Under the pieces are notes generated by a model. That model was not told the DNA's origin, ran no database searches, and was given only the letters and a program-made list of their open reading frames with translations. From Haladaptatus cibarius D43 (GTDB lineage Archaea > Halobacteriota > Halobacteria > Halobacteriales > Haladaptataceae): 64,000 bases of DNA. The position numbers and the translations under genes were made by a program. The DNA is taken from NCBI RefSeq assembly GCF_000710615.1, contig NZ_JDTH01000002.1, forward strand, positions 1,232,082 to 1,296,081. Reading direction: 5' to 3'. The first letter of the stretch is position 1. Each line of letters starts with the position of its first letter. Positions 1 through 9,043 of the stretch are shown here, piece by piece.

Positions 1-981
1 CAGTTTCAGTGTCGAGTAGAACGCCCCCTCGGGCGGTTTTCGTGAAAACGCTTCCGCGTGCGAGAGCAGTTCTCGCGCCTCCGCTCGATGGTACTCGCCG
101 GTTCCGGGCGACAGCCACAGTTCTTCCGGGCCGAAGGACGCGATTCCGACCCGGTCACCGTTGTCGAGGAGGGCGCTGAACGCGTCGCCGACGGCGCGAA
201 CCGAATGTTCGACCGCACCGGGGTCGTCTGTGTCGTGTGTCAGATAGGCGTCTGCGCGAACGTCCACGAGCAGGACGACCGTCGCGGTTTGCTCCTCTCG
301 AAATTCGACCGTCGTCAGTTCGCCGGTTCGTGCCTTTCGCTTCCAGTCGATGCGCGAGAGGGGGTCACCGGGGCGATACTCCCGTGTCGAAAAGAACTCG
401 ACGCCGGTTCCGCCCTCGCGGGTCGCAATCCGGCCTGTATGCCGAATCGTCTGCTCGCGGAGGGGCACGTCCTCCGCCGTGGTTTCGAACTGTGGCGTAC
501 AGGTGACTGTCGTTTCATCCGCGAGGTCGAACTCGTGTTCGACCGCGCCGCTGAAGTCGCGGGCCAACACCTGCGCCGGGGCAAAGTCGTGTTCGCCGCG
601 AACCGATTCGACGGTGTAGGAAAACACGGCCTTCTTGCCGGGGCGAAGTGCGGTGCCGAGACGGGGCGACCCCGCAGTTACGCGCAGTCCTTCTGGCACG
701 CCGTCGATGACTCTGATGTCGGGGAGGATTTTCTCCCCCGTATTTTCGATTTCCACTTCGATTTGGATTTCGTCGCCGGGTTGCGGGTCGGTGTCGCTGA
801 CGGTTCGCGCCAAATTGAGAGTCGCCTCCGATGGCGTCGCGGTTCGGGCGTAGGCCGCGAACGCGACGCCGATGACGCCCGCGAGGAGCGTCTCCGGACT
901 GCCGAAAATCGTCCCGACCGCCGCGGCGAGCAGCGCGATTGCGCTCACGCCGTACCAGCGGTTCGTTTCTCGGAGCGTCAT
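1..981 (-). CDS. DUF58 domain-containing protein (3' end beyond left edge)
   Basis: A membrane-anchored protein of the DUF58 family, whose members occur with MoxR ATPases and transglutaminase or DUF4129 proteins. Two hydrophobic helices lie at about residues 10-45. A CARDB/DUF11-like beta domain follows at about 55-135. The DUF58 signature RIDWKRKAR lies near residue 212, followed by a vWA-like stretch (VVLLVDVRADAYL). The start is ATG at 979-981 and overlaps the stop of the upstream gene (ATGA), which implies translational coupling. No stop is reached before position 1, so the protein is C-terminally incomplete here. The family assignment is firm. The exact role, probably assembly or maturation of surface or membrane complexes, is inferred. 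Confidence 0.85.
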   Translation of the reverse strand, partial: MTLRETNRWYGVSAIALLAAAVGTIFGSPETLLAGVIGVAFAAYARTATPSEATLNLARTVSDTDPQPGDEIQIEVEIENTGEKILPDIRVIDGVPEGLRVTAGSPRLGTALRPGKKAVFSYTVESVRGEHDFAPAQVLARDFSGAVEHEFDLADETTVTCTPQFETTAEDVPLREQTIRHTGRIATREGGTGVEFFSTREYRPGDPLSRIDWKRKARTGELTTVEFREEQTATVVLLVDVRADAYLTHDTDDPGAVEHSVRAVGDAFSALLDNGDRVGIASFGPEELWLSPGTGEYHRAEARELLSHAEAFSRKPPEGAFYSTLKL

Positions 982-1547
982 CTGGTTTCCTCCACGTATT
1001 CGGTCACCGCGTCGGCGGTTCGACGCGCCCGCCGCTGGAACCTCGTTTGTCCGCCGAACGACTGGCGGAACCACTCGCGCCACGACCGGCGCGGTGCGGA
1101 TGGCCCGCCGAGGAAGGCCGCCGCCTCGGCGTCGTCCGTCCATTCCCCCGTTTCCAACTGCGTCCGCGCCTCGTCCTTCGAACAACCTTCACGCTGAACG
1201 ATTGCTTCGACGAGCGAGGTTTCGAGCGTGGCCCTGAGCTTTTTTCGCGCACGAAACCGCTCCTTTCGCGGCCCGGAATGAACTTGCAGGAGTCGCTCGT
1301 CGAACTCGGTTCCCGGGGTAGGAAGCGTCACGTTCGTCTCCGGGTCGTCGGTTTCAGCCTGTAAGAGGTCGTTATTTCGTCGTCCCTGGACGACGCGCAG
1401 TCCTTGGACGAGCGTCAGCACGCCCACGAGTTTCACGAAAATCGCACCCGTCGAAAGGAATCCTGCGAGTTCCGGAGCGAACACGACCGCGAGTCCGCCG
1501 CCGATTGCGAGGATGCCGACGACAGTTATCAGCGGTCGGTCTTTCAT
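978..1547 (-). CDS. Small membrane protein of the DUF58/DUF4129 cluster
   Basis: A 189-residue protein with two N-terminal hydrophobic segments (about residues 7-23 and 32-51) and then a charged, Arg/Glu-rich cytoplasmic part. I recognise no catalytic motif. Haloarchaeal DUF58 clusters often carry such a protein between the DUF4129 and DUF58 genes. It overlaps both neighbours by four bases (ATGA on each side), so it is clearly part of a coupled operon running 2473 to 1. Its function is unknown; a structural partner of the complex is a reasonable guess. Confidence 0.7.
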   Translation of the reverse strand: MKDRPLITVVGILAIGGGLAVVFAPELAGFLSTGAIFVKLVGVLTLVQGLRVVQGRRNNDLLQAETDDPETNVTLPTPGTEFDERLLQVHSGPRKERFRARKKLRATLETSLVEAIVQREGCSKDEARTQLETGEWTDDAEAAAFLGGPSAPRRSWREWFRQSFGGQTRFQRRARRTADAVTEYVEETR

Positions 1548-2473
1548 TCGTCGTCCTCCGCGTAGGTTCGCTCGATTCGGCGAAGAGCGGCCACGGCCCG
1601 CTCTTCGCGTTCGCCGGTCGCATCCTCGCCGCCGTACCGCACCTCCTCGAAGATGTTCGTCAGTTCGGTCACGTCCTCGCGGGCGATTCCGGCGGCCATC
1701 GCGGTCGCGGCGAACTCACCCGGCGTGCTCGATTTCGGGTCGGAAACGTCGAGGTGCGTCGTCATCTCGCGCCACGCCCGGTACACTTCGTTTTCGACGC
1801 TCGCGTCGGATTCGATTCTGTCCGCCGCGTCGCCCGCCGCGCGTCCGACCGCAGCGATGTCCTCTTCGTCGGGTACTTCTTCACTCGTTGAGGTTTCCGG
1901 TTCGGTTCCGCTCGAACTCTTCACGAGGAGGACAAGCGCGCCCACGAGAGCGATTCCGAGGATGACGAACAAGGCCACAGACGGTGTTAGCACGCTCGTC
2001 GCGCCGTCAGCCGACCCGAGGGAACCGCCGCCCGGCAGAGTGCTGTTTGAACTGTTCGGCAAAGCGGAACTGGGGCCGTCGAACGTCGGCGCCTCACACG
2101 AGGTCAGCAGGGCGTGGAGAAGCAACAACGGGATGCCGAGAGGGCCGATGACGGCGATAGCACCGAGTGTTCCCATTCGCCAGTAGCCGATTCCCACGGC
2201 GAGGAAAAAGAGTCCGAGAATAAGTGCTATCGCGGTCGGTGAGTTGAGAGTTGGATAGCACGGGAATTCGAACGGAGATGACAGTTCCCCTCGTTCTGCA
2301 CTCTCCCTACTTGAGCGGTCATCACCCTCATCAGAGCCAAAGCTCGAACCGGTTCCTGTACCGAGACCACCACCATCGTTCGTGACGGCGGTGTTCAGCG
2401 TCGCGGCGGCGAGAGTGATAGCGAGTACGCAGAGGAGGGCGATTACGAGAGTTCGGGCGGTGTCAGAGTCCAC
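1544..2473 (-). CDS. DUF4129 domain-containing membrane protein
   Basis: A 309-residue protein with an N-terminal hydrophobic helix (about 9-27), a low-complexity Gly/Ser/Asp stretch, two to three helices at about 78-125, another helix near 160-185, and a C-terminal cytoplasmic DUF4129 domain (about 205-295, with the typical YRAWREM and TPGEFA segments). The start is GTG at 2471-2473. It is the first gene of the coupled cluster within the window. DUF4129 proteins accompany transglutaminase-like and DUF58 proteins. The role is inferred from context only. Confidence 0.8.
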   Translation of the reverse strand: MDSDTARTLVIALLCVLAITLAAATLNTAVTNDGGGLGTGTGSSFGSDEGDDRSSRESAERGELSSPFEFPCYPTLNSPTAIALILGLFFLAVGIGYWRMGTLGAIAVIGPLGIPLLLLHALLTSCEAPTFDGPSSALPNSSNSTLPGGGSLGSADGATSVLTPSVALFVILGIALVGALVLLVKSSSGTEPETSTSEEVPDEEDIAAVGRAAGDAADRIESDASVENEVYRAWREMTTHLDVSDPKSSTPGEFAATAMAAGIAREDVTELTNIFEEVRYGGEDATGEREERAVAALRRIERTYAEDDE

Positions 2474-2531
2474 GGTAGCAAGTAGCGGGATTGAAAACTT
2501 AGGCTTTCTGTCTGCTTGTCGTTAGTGTCCG

Positions 2532-3356
2532 CTAGAGGTACGAGTCGTCGTACTCCTCGGTAGACCGTGATGCGTGGGTGTTACCACATTCGTTGCATTC
2601 GATTCGTTCGACGTTGTCCATCGAGACGTTTAGCGACCCACAGTTGCGACAGTAGTAGCCAAACTGCTCTTCGTGCGCTTCGTCTGTGTAGGCCGTGAAG
2701 AATGCGCCCTCGGTTCCGGAGTGCTCTGCGTCGAGGTCGAGATACACCCGCCCGTCGTCCGTTGGGACGGTCGTTTCACCGTCCACCGATTCCGTGTTCG
2801 GAAAGCCATCGTTTGCAGCAGCATCGGTGCCTTCGTCTCCTTCCTCCGAGTCCGCCGTCCGTTCGCCCGCCGACGATGATTCTTCGTACACGTACTCGAC
2901 GAGCGATTCGTCACCGACTTCCACTCGTCGGCGTTCCACTTCCTCGAAGCCGAATCGCTCGAAGAACTGGTGACCCTCGGTGTTGCTTTCGAGCGCCGTC
3001 GCTCGCAGTCGCTCTGCACCCTGCTCGCGCAGTGCTTCGGTGGCGGTTTCGAACAGCTTTCGACCGATTTCTCGTCCCCGATGTTCCGGGTCAACGAACA
3101 GCCACCGTACTTCGCCCGTTTCGCCCTCCTGTTCGGCGACGACGACGCCGACTATCGTGTCCCACTCCTCGCTGTCCGCGACTCGGATAACCGTCCCCGA
3201 ACTTTCGATTCGCTGTGTCAACTGCTCTTCGCCAAATTTCTCTTCGGCGAGTGTCTCTATTTGTTGTGGACTAAGCGCGTACGATGTCGTCATCGCGCTT
3301 TCGACTAGTTCTCGCACACGCCCCGTGTCAGTCGGGGTTAGTTCGCGGATGTTCAT
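2532..3356 (-). CDS. GNAT family N-acetyltransferase with C-terminal zinc ribbon
   Basis: A 274-residue fusion. Residues 1-155 form a GNAT acetyltransferase. The acetyl-CoA loop is near residues 90-98 (EHRGREIGR), followed by the family's typical FFERFGF segment. An acidic linker (about 160-195) leads to a second domain that ends in a four-cysteine zinc ribbon (CRNCGS near 236, CNECGN near 255). The substrate is unknown. The ribbon suggests binding of a protein, tRNA or nucleic acid, but this is inference. The ATG at 3354-3356 gives a normal GNAT N-terminus (MNIRELTP). Confidence 0.85.
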   Translation of the reverse strand: MNIRELTPTDTGRVRELVESAMTTSYALSPQQIETLAEEKFGEEQLTQRIESSGTVIRVADSEEWDTIVGVVVAEQEGETGEVRWLFVDPEHRGREIGRKLFETATEALREQGAERLRATALESNTEGHQFFERFGFEEVERRRVEVGDESLVEYVYEESSSAGERTADSEEGDEGTDAAANDGFPNTESVDGETTVPTDDGRVYLDLDAEHSGTEGAFFTAYTDEAHEEQFGYYCRNCGSLNVSMDNVERIECNECGNTHASRSTEEYDDSYL

Positions 3357-3504
3357 CGGTTGGGATTCGTCGTAGTCGCTGAAAAGCCCGTGGGCAAACG
3401 GTGTCCATCACCCGGAGCGTTCGTTCGGACAGCCACAAATACAACCGCAATGAGAGCGTGACACAACGGCCAACCGTTATGCTCCTTGCGTCCGTGTCGC
3501 AATT

Positions 3505-5025
3505 ATGCGAGATGTGGGGGCGGTTTGTGTCGTTTTGCTCGTATGTACCGCGCCAGTGTTCGCAGCCACTACTGTCGCTGGCGGCGTGAATGGGGATTCG
3601 GGTACGGAGTCGGTCGAGAAGAGCGGCGTTGTCGGTAGCAATAGCAACGGTGCGACCAGCGCCGACGCAAACGTCGAAAATCAAACCCAGCGACCCGACC
3701 CGCAAGAAGACGTTCTCGGATGGGAAAACGGCTACTGGCACAACGAGAGTATCGCGGTTAACCAAAGCGACGGCCTGAGCGAGGCAGAACGGGAAGCCTA
3801 CGTCAATCGGGCGATGGCGCGGGTCGAGTTTATCCGAAATCAGGAGTTCAAGCGCCCGGTAGAAGTTAATTCGCTCCGACGGGGGCAGTATCAAGAACTC
3901 ATCGGTTCGCAGATAGAAAGCCAGTACACGCAGAGTCAACGCGCGTGGGAGAACCAAATCTGGGAAGCGCTGTTCGCCGTGGGCGAACAGTCGGATGCGG
4001 CCCGTCAACAGACGCAACTGTATCAACAACGGGTTGCCGGGTTCTATCTTCCAGGTCGGGACAAGATTTACGTCATCGCCGACGACAGCCTCGTCATCGA
4101 CAACGCGACGTTAGTTCACGAACTCACGCACGCCCTGCAAGACCAGCAAGTCGGCTTGGCCTCGTCCCAGTTCGAAGCCGAGACGATGGACGGCCAACGG
4201 GCGAACGACGGCCTGACCGAGGGAGAGGCGTCCTACGTCGAGCAACGATACGTCCAGCGCTGTGGAGCGGAATGGGAATGCGTGGAGATGCCCGGCCCGC
4301 CACGCGAAGAGACGCCCTACGGCGGCGGTTCGCTTCCTGATTTCAACCTCGCGATGCAGGTTAGCCTGATTCAACCGTACTCCGACGGCCCAGCATACGT
4401 CGCGTCGAAGGTCGATTCGGATGGATGGCAGTCGGTTCAACAGGAGTACCGCAATCCGCCGAACGCCTCGGAGCAGATTATCGACCCCATCGAGCGAAAC
4501 GACGCTTCGACGCCGCTTCGCCTCGGGGAACAGGCGCAAAACGGGTGGAAACTCTACGGCCAAAAAGGGGAGAACGGCTCCGAAACCGTCGGCGAAACCG
4601 GTATCTACACGATGTTCTGGTATCAGGGGCGAGCCGACGACAACCCGATTATTCGGTGGCAAACGTTCGAAAACCCCGAGTTGGGTGAGTACGACACGTT
4701 CAACTACACCAGCGTTCCCTCGGATGGCTGGGCGAACGACCGACTCTGGCCGTACCGCAATGGCGACAAGCGCGGCTACGTCTGGCGAACCGCGTGGGAT
4801 ACGAATCGGGACGCGACCGAGTTCCAACGCGCCTATCGGGATTTGCTCCGAGGACAGAACGCGACTCGAACCGGATCCGGCGCGTGGGTCATCGAAAACG
4901 GGGAGTTCGCTGACGCCTTCCGAATCGTCCGCGACGGACGAACCGTGACTATCGTGAACGCGCCAACGGAGGGAGATTTGGCGGATATTCGCCCCGGAGT
5001 TACGAACACCTCAAGCGTGAGGTAG
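3505..5025 (+). CDS. Hvo_1808 family surface protein, metalloprotease-like
   Basis: A 506-residue secreted protein. It has an N-terminal Sec-type signal (hydrophobic residues 4-22, ending near a run of Ala), then an acidic low-complexity linker and a large globular domain. A HELTH motif near residue 205, inside an ALVHELTHALQDQ-like context, matches the zinc-binding helix of gluzincin-type peptidases. Further conserved-looking segments include LTEGEASYVEQRY. The match is to the haloarchaeal Hvo_1808 surface protein family, whose substrate is not known to me. A TATA-like TTATG about 28 bases upstream of the ATG fits a leaderless transcript. It is convergent with the tfb gene at 5040. Confidence 0.85.
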   Translation: MRDVGAVCVVLLVCTAPVFAATTVAGGVNGDSGTESVEKSGVVGSNSNGATSADANVENQTQRPDPQEDVLGWENGYWHNESIAVNQSDGLSEAEREAYVNRAMARVEFIRNQEFKRPVEVNSLRRGQYQELIGSQIESQYTQSQRAWENQIWEALFAVGEQSDAARQQTQLYQQRVAGFYLPGRDKIYVIADDSLVIDNATLVHELTHALQDQQVGLASSQFEAETMDGQRANDGLTEGEASYVEQRYVQRCGAEWECVEMPGPPREETPYGGGSLPDFNLAMQVSLIQPYSDGPAYVASKVDSDGWQSVQQEYRNPPNASEQIIDPIERNDASTPLRLGEQAQNGWKLYGQKGENGSETVGETGIYTMFWYQGRADDNPIIRWQTFENPELGEYDTFNYTSVPSDGWANDRLWPYRNGDKRGYVWRTAWDTNRDATEFQRAYRDLLRGQNATRTGSGAWVIENGEFADAFRIVRDGRTVTIVNAPTEGDLADIRPGVTNTSSVR

Positions 5026-5039
5026 ATTCAAATGCGTGA

Positions 5040-6062
5040 TTACGCCGACGCGCTTCCGGCCGTCACGCTGGTCGGAAGCACGTCGGTTTCGTCCGCCGCA
5101 GTCAGCAGGTCGTGGTAGCGGTTGCGAATCGTGACGGTACTCACGTCCGCGACTTCGGCAACAGCGTCCTGCGTCAACTGCTCCCCTTCGATGAGGGCGG
5201 CGGCGTACAGCGCCGCCGCCGCGAGCCCGACTGGTGATTTGCCGCTGGTGATGCCCGCATCCTTCGCCGTCTTGAGAAGGTCGTGGGCGCGGTGTTTCGT
5301 CACCGAATCGAGGTCGAACTCGCTCTCGAATCGGTTGAGATACTGTTCAGGGTCTGCCGGTCTGACTTCGAGACTGAGTTCGCGGACAATGTAGCGGTAC
5401 GTTCGCTTGAACTCCATTTCGTCGATTCGGCTGACCGTTGCGACTTCGTCCATGGTTCGGGGCACTCCGGCCTGCCGCGCCGCAGCGTAGACGCTCGCGG
5501 TCGCCACGCCCTCGATGGAACGACCCGGCAGGAGGTCTTCGTTTAGCGCGCGGCGGTAGATGACGCTCGCCATCTCGCGGACGTTTTTCGGCAGACCGAG
5601 GGCGCTCGCCATTCGGTCGATTTCGCCGAGCGCCTGTTTGAGGTTACGTTCCTTACTGTTTCGCGTGCGAAATCGCTCGTCCCACGTGCGGAGTCGCTGC
5701 ATCTTCTCGCGCTGGCGGGAACTCAACGTTCGTCCGTATGCGTCCCTGTCCTGCCACCCGATGTTGCTCGACAGTCCTTTGTCGTGCATCATCTTCGTCG
5801 TCGGCGCGCCGACGCGGGATTTCGAATCGCGTTCGCTCGCGTCGAAGGCGCGCCACTCCGGCCCGCGGTCGATTCCCCCGGTTTCTACGACGAGGCCACA
5901 GTCCGCACAGACCGTTTCCGCGTGTTCTTCGTCGGCGATGAGGGTGCCGCCACATTCGGGACAGATGTTTTCGTGCTCTTTGGTGTCTGCCCGCTCTCGC
6001 TCCGATTCTCGTTCGATTGTCGCTACGACCGACTGTTCGGTTGTTTTGTTGCTCGTACTCAT
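5040..6062 (-). CDS. tfb: Transcription initiation factor IIB (TFB)
   Basis: A 340-residue archaeal TFB, the general factor that binds TBP-DNA and recruits RNA polymerase. It has an N-terminal zinc ribbon (CPECGG near 34, CADCGL near 52) and then the B-finger/linker region with GPEWRAFD. Two cyclin-fold repeats lie at about 130-225 and 230-320. The repeats contain GRSIEGVATASVYAAAR and GKSPVGLAAAALYAAA, and the second ends in a recognition helix-turn-helix (DVSTVTIRNRY). Haloarchaea carry several TFBs; this one looks complete. A T-rich TATA-like box near 6140-6150 could be its promoter. Confidence 0.95.
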   Translation of the reverse strand: MSTSNKTTEQSVVATIERESERERADTKEHENICPECGGTLIADEEHAETVCADCGLVVETGGIDRGPEWRAFDASERDSKSRVGAPTTKMMHDKGLSSNIGWQDRDAYGRTLSSRQREKMQRLRTWDERFRTRNSKERNLKQALGEIDRMASALGLPKNVREMASVIYRRALNEDLLPGRSIEGVATASVYAAARQAGVPRTMDEVATVSRIDEMEFKRTYRYIVRELSLEVRPADPEQYLNRFESEFDLDSVTKHRAHDLLKTAKDAGITSGKSPVGLAAAALYAAALIEGEQLTQDAVAEVADVSTVTIRNRYHDLLTAADETDVLPTSVTAGSASA

Positions 6063-6284
6063 GATGGAATGAATTGGAACCGACGCCGGTAGAAATACGT
6101 GACCGACGCCGCACTCACTAACAATAGGTTAGTCCGACAAGCATAAAAATGCTTCGCTTGAAATAGAAAGCTATGGTATCACATCTCAAACTATAGCATC
6201 CAAATCTGTATTTCGTGGCAACAAATGGTGTTCAAATTAAATTGTACATAAGAATATGCCGGACGTTCTTTAGCGGAAGTAGAG

Positions 6285-7511
6285 ATGACTCGACAGACGC
6301 GACGAGCGTTCGTCGCCACCGTCGGTACTCTCGGCTTCGCGGGGTGTTCCTCGTTAGCCGAGAACGCACCGTTGCCGATAGATAGCGACGACGAACAGGG
6401 AACACGACGGGGAAATAAATCGAGCGCACCGAGGAAAATCGCGGACGATTTCGAAGACCTGAGCTACTGGCAGGCAGTCGAACGACAAGGAACTCTGTCG
6501 AAATCGACCGACGCCTACGAGGGGTCGCAGTGTGCACACGTCGTCGGTAGCAGGAAAACGAAAGAAGGCCACATCATCCGGTCGGTTTCCGGGGCCGACC
6601 TCCGGAGAACCAACTTCTCGATGGCGGTCAAAAGTCTGAATCACGATTTTTTCAAAATCGCCATCGAACTCCACGCACCCGACGGCGACCACACCGTTCA
6701 GCTGAAACGAACCCTTCTCGGGCCGAAAAACCGCTGGGTTCGGGTCAACTTCGGCGTCACGGGCGTGACAAAGGGCGTTGACCGCTCGTCGGTCGAAAAG
6801 CTTCACATCGTCGCCAGACCGGTCGATACCAACGCCGGGGAGCCAATCGAGTTCCTCGTGGACGACCTTCGAACCGTCTCCCGTCCGGAAACTGGGTCGG
6901 TCATGTTCACCTTCGACGACAGCCATTCCAGCCACTATCGCGCCTACGAACTAATGGGGAAGTACGGTTTTTCCGGCGTCGAGGGCGTCATTCCGAAAAG
7001 CATCGGGCGCGACGACAGAGTGACCGAAAACCAACTGACGACGATGGCCGACGACGGCTGGGACATTGCCGCCCATCCGAACGTCCAAGCCAACTACTTC
7101 TCGGACTACGCGCCGGACGAGCAGGAACGACTGATGACGAAGACGCGCGATTTCCTCCGCGACAGCGGCTTCGAGGACGGTGCGCGCCACCTCCTCGTTC
7201 CGAAAAACGTCCTCGGGCCGGAGACGTTCGACCTCGCGCACGAGCACTACGACACGGTGTTCAGTTTCGGGGGCGGGCCGAACGCGATGCCGCTTGCACA
7301 GGATGACACCATCGTCTCCCGGGTGAACGGGAAGAACGTCGAGGAGACGAAGCAGTTCATCGACTACGCGAACGACTACGGCCAACTCGTCGTACCGCTG
7401 TTTCACGAAGTCGGAAACGACATCAGCGAGCGTGATTTCGAGTCTCTGCTGAAATACGTCGAAACAAAGAACGTGAACGTCGTCACCGCTTCCGACCTGC
7501 TGGACGGGTAA
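6285..7511 (+). CDS. Polysaccharide deacetylase-like Tat lipoprotein
   Basis: A 408-residue exported lipoprotein. The N-terminus has a Tat-like RQTRRAF motif, a hydrophobic stretch and a lipobox (GFAGC, Cys near residue 21). Residues 50-200 form a beta-rich module beginning ADDFEDLSYW, like the carbohydrate-binding modules of halophile surface proteins. Residues 205-405 are a NodB-type deacetylase fold with the TFDD motif (MFTFDD). The expected second metal motif, His-x3-His, reads HPNVQA here, so one metal ligand seems absent and catalysis is uncertain. It stands alone, with a perfect hairpin downstream at 7551. Confidence 0.8.
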   Translation: MTRQTRRAFVATVGTLGFAGCSSLAENAPLPIDSDDEQGTRRGNKSSAPRKIADDFEDLSYWQAVERQGTLSKSTDAYEGSQCAHVVGSRKTKEGHIIRSVSGADLRRTNFSMAVKSLNHDFFKIAIELHAPDGDHTVQLKRTLLGPKNRWVRVNFGVTGVTKGVDRSSVEKLHIVARPVDTNAGEPIEFLVDDLRTVSRPETGSVMFTFDDSHSSHYRAYELMGKYGFSGVEGVIPKSIGRDDRVTENQLTTMADDGWDIAAHPNVQANYFSDYAPDEQERLMTKTRDFLRDSGFEDGARHLLVPKNVLGPETFDLAHEHYDTVFSFGGGPNAMPLAQDDTIVSRVNGKNVEETKQFIDYANDYGQLVVPLFHEVGNDISERDFESLLKYVETKNVNVVTASDLLDG

Positions 7512-7550
7512 GAATATCTGTTGAGCGAGTAGGGACGGCCAATGACTCGA

Positions 7551-7581
7551 TATGTCTGCTGGACAGCGTCCAGCAGACATA
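7551..7581. terminator. Perfect 14-bp inverted repeat with 3-base loop
   Basis: Positions 7551-7564 are exactly reverse-complementary to 7568-7581, around the loop AGC at 7565-7567. It sits 40 bases after the deacetylase stop and about 120 bases before msrA, both on the plus strand. A transcription-termination or RNA-processing hairpin is likely. No long T-run follows, so the mechanism is open. Confidence 0.5.
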
Positions 7582-7670
7582 ACCGTTCATTTCGTTCAAA
7601 TCGCAGGCAATCGCGTCGTGTCCCGTTTTGTCGTCGTCGAGAGGACACAAAACTGGCCGCCACCGGAGAG

Positions 7671-7679
7671 CCTTAACAT
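7671..7679 (+). promoter_or_regulatory. TATA-like box of msrA (leaderless)
   Basis: The sequence CCTTAACAT is centred about 27 bases before the msrA ATG at 7701. This is the spacing expected for an archaeal TATA box of a leaderless transcript. No Shine-Dalgarno sequence is visible. Confidence 0.45.
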
Positions 7680-7700
7680 CTCGGACGCCAAGGTATCAGC

Positions 7701-8234
7701 ATGACCGAAAAAGCGACACTCGCAGGCGGTTGCTTCTGGTGTACCGAGGCCGCATTCAAGGAACTTGACGGCGTGAAATCGGTCACGTCGGGGTACGCCG
7801 GGGGGTCGGTCGAAAACCCGACCTACGAGGCGGTTTGTTCGGGCGAGACGGGACACGCGGAAGTTATTCAGGTCGAATACGACCCCGAGACAATCGGCTA
7901 CGACGACCTGCTTGAAGTGTTTTTCACCATTCACAACCCGACGACGCTGAACGAGCAGGGACCGGACGTGGGAACGCAGTATCGCTCCGCCATCTACTAC
8001 CACGACGACGAGCAGAAAGAAATCGCGGAGACGTTCATCGACCAACTCGAATCCGTGGACGCCTACGACGACCCAATCGTGACGGAGGTCGAACCGCTGG
8101 AGACGTTCTACGAGGCGGAGGAGTACCATCAGGACTACTTCGGGAAGAATCCCAACGACGCCTACTGTACGATAAACGCCGGGCCGAAAATCGAGAAGGT
8201 TCGCGAGCAGTTCAGCGAGAAAGTGACGCAGTAG
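7701..8234 (+). CDS. msrA: Peptide-methionine (S)-S-oxide reductase MsrA
   Basis: A 177-residue MsrA that reduces methionine-S-sulfoxide in proteins and so repairs oxidative damage. It has the hallmark GGCFWC active-site motif near the N-terminus (catalytic Cys near residue 10), followed by typical GYAGG and GHAEVIQVEYDP segments. A C-terminal AYCTINAG segment could supply a resolving cysteine. The length is normal for the family. It is probably monocistronic, with a leaderless start at ATG 7701. Confidence 0.96.
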   Translation: MTEKATLAGGCFWCTEAAFKELDGVKSVTSGYAGGSVENPTYEAVCSGETGHAEVIQVEYDPETIGYDDLLEVFFTIHNPTTLNEQGPDVGTQYRSAIYYHDDEQKEIAETFIDQLESVDAYDDPIVTEVEPLETFYEAEEYHQDYFGKNPNDAYCTINAGPKIEKVREQFSEKVTQ

Positions 8235-8289
8235 TCGCGCACCTTCCCGACCCAAATCCTTTTCTTTTACAGCGTTGCGTAGCTTTTCG

Positions 8290-8487
8290 ATGCCAGTCCG
8301 ACCAGCCTACGTGAAGAAGGTGGGTGACATGCTGTTGGAACGCTATCCGGAGGCGTTCACCGACGATTTCGACCAGAACAAAAAGAGCGTCTCGGAACTC
8401 ACGAACATCACGTCGAAGGACGTTCGTAACCGCGTCGCGGGCTATATCGCACGAAACGAAGGGAAGAGAAAACAAGAAGAGGTGTAG
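8290..8487 (+). CDS. rps17e: 30S ribosomal protein eS17
   Basis: A 65-residue archaeal/eukaryotic-type small-subunit protein eS17. The sequence MPVRPAYVKKVGDMLLERYP, then NKKSVSELTNI and RNRVAGYIAR, matches the family throughout. The ATG at 8290 is preferred over an upstream start at 8275 because it gives the conserved N-terminus. A T-rich TATA-like segment lies about 25 bases upstream. The C-terminus is the usual basic tail. Confidence 0.95.
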   Translation: MPVRPAYVKKVGDMLLERYPEAFTDDFDQNKKSVSELTNITSKDVRNRVAGYIARNEGKRKQEEV

Positions 8488-8608
8488 AAATATAGTTTAA
8501 AACAACTCATACACGCGCATATTCGGTATAATATCGACGCCATTCATATTTTCGCATGATTAATTCTAAAAACAAAAAACATATACCATCGAGTGAGAAT
8601 CGTCAAAT

Positions 8609-9022
8609 ATGGTATCCCGAAAACATTTCGCCCTCTTTTTCGTCGGTTTACTCATCATGGTCGCCGGGGTCTATCCCTTTCTCGTCTTCGCCGACTACGA
8701 CTACCGCTACGAATCCATTGGACAGTCTAAGGAATCTCCGGACGAGCGAGCGTGGCAGAATTTCGCCGAACTGTCGCCGAGCAGCCAGAAAACCGTGCAG
8801 AACACGATAGAAGGGCAGGAGTACACGTTCGAATCGAAAGAACAACTCCCACCAGAAGTAGTCAAAAAAGGAGAAAACTACCACTACTTCGACGACACAC
8901 AAACGCTGGACTGGTCGAACCCGCAGACACCGGGGACGCTCCTCGTGTCCCTGCTGGGGCTGCTGGCAGTCCTCCAATCGATTCGTCTCGAACTCGGTGG
9001 TCGGAGTCCGGTGAATCGCTAA
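8609..9022 (+). CDS. Hypothetical membrane protein
   Basis: A 137-residue protein with one N-terminal transmembrane helix (about 7-27) and a second near residues 112-128. They flank a soluble, probably extracellular, domain of about 80 residues with several Tyr, Glu and Gln. I do not recognise the domain. The C-terminus is short and basic. It is preceded by an A+T-rich segment that could hold a promoter (8490-8600). Function unknown. Confidence 0.7.
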   Translation: MVSRKHFALFFVGLLIMVAGVYPFLVFADYDYRYESIGQSKESPDERAWQNFAELSPSSQKTVQNTIEGQEYTFESKEQLPPEVVKKGENYHYFDDTQTLDWSNPQTPGTLLVSLLGLLAVLQSIRLELGGRSPVNR

Positions 9023-9043
9023 CAGGAGCAGTAAGAGAGACGA

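Noticed and set aside
3328-4029. A 233-codon minus-strand frame between the GNAT and Hvo_1808 genes
   Set aside because: It lies antisense to the Hvo_1808 protein, whose signal peptide and HELTH motif are convincing; the antisense product has no features.
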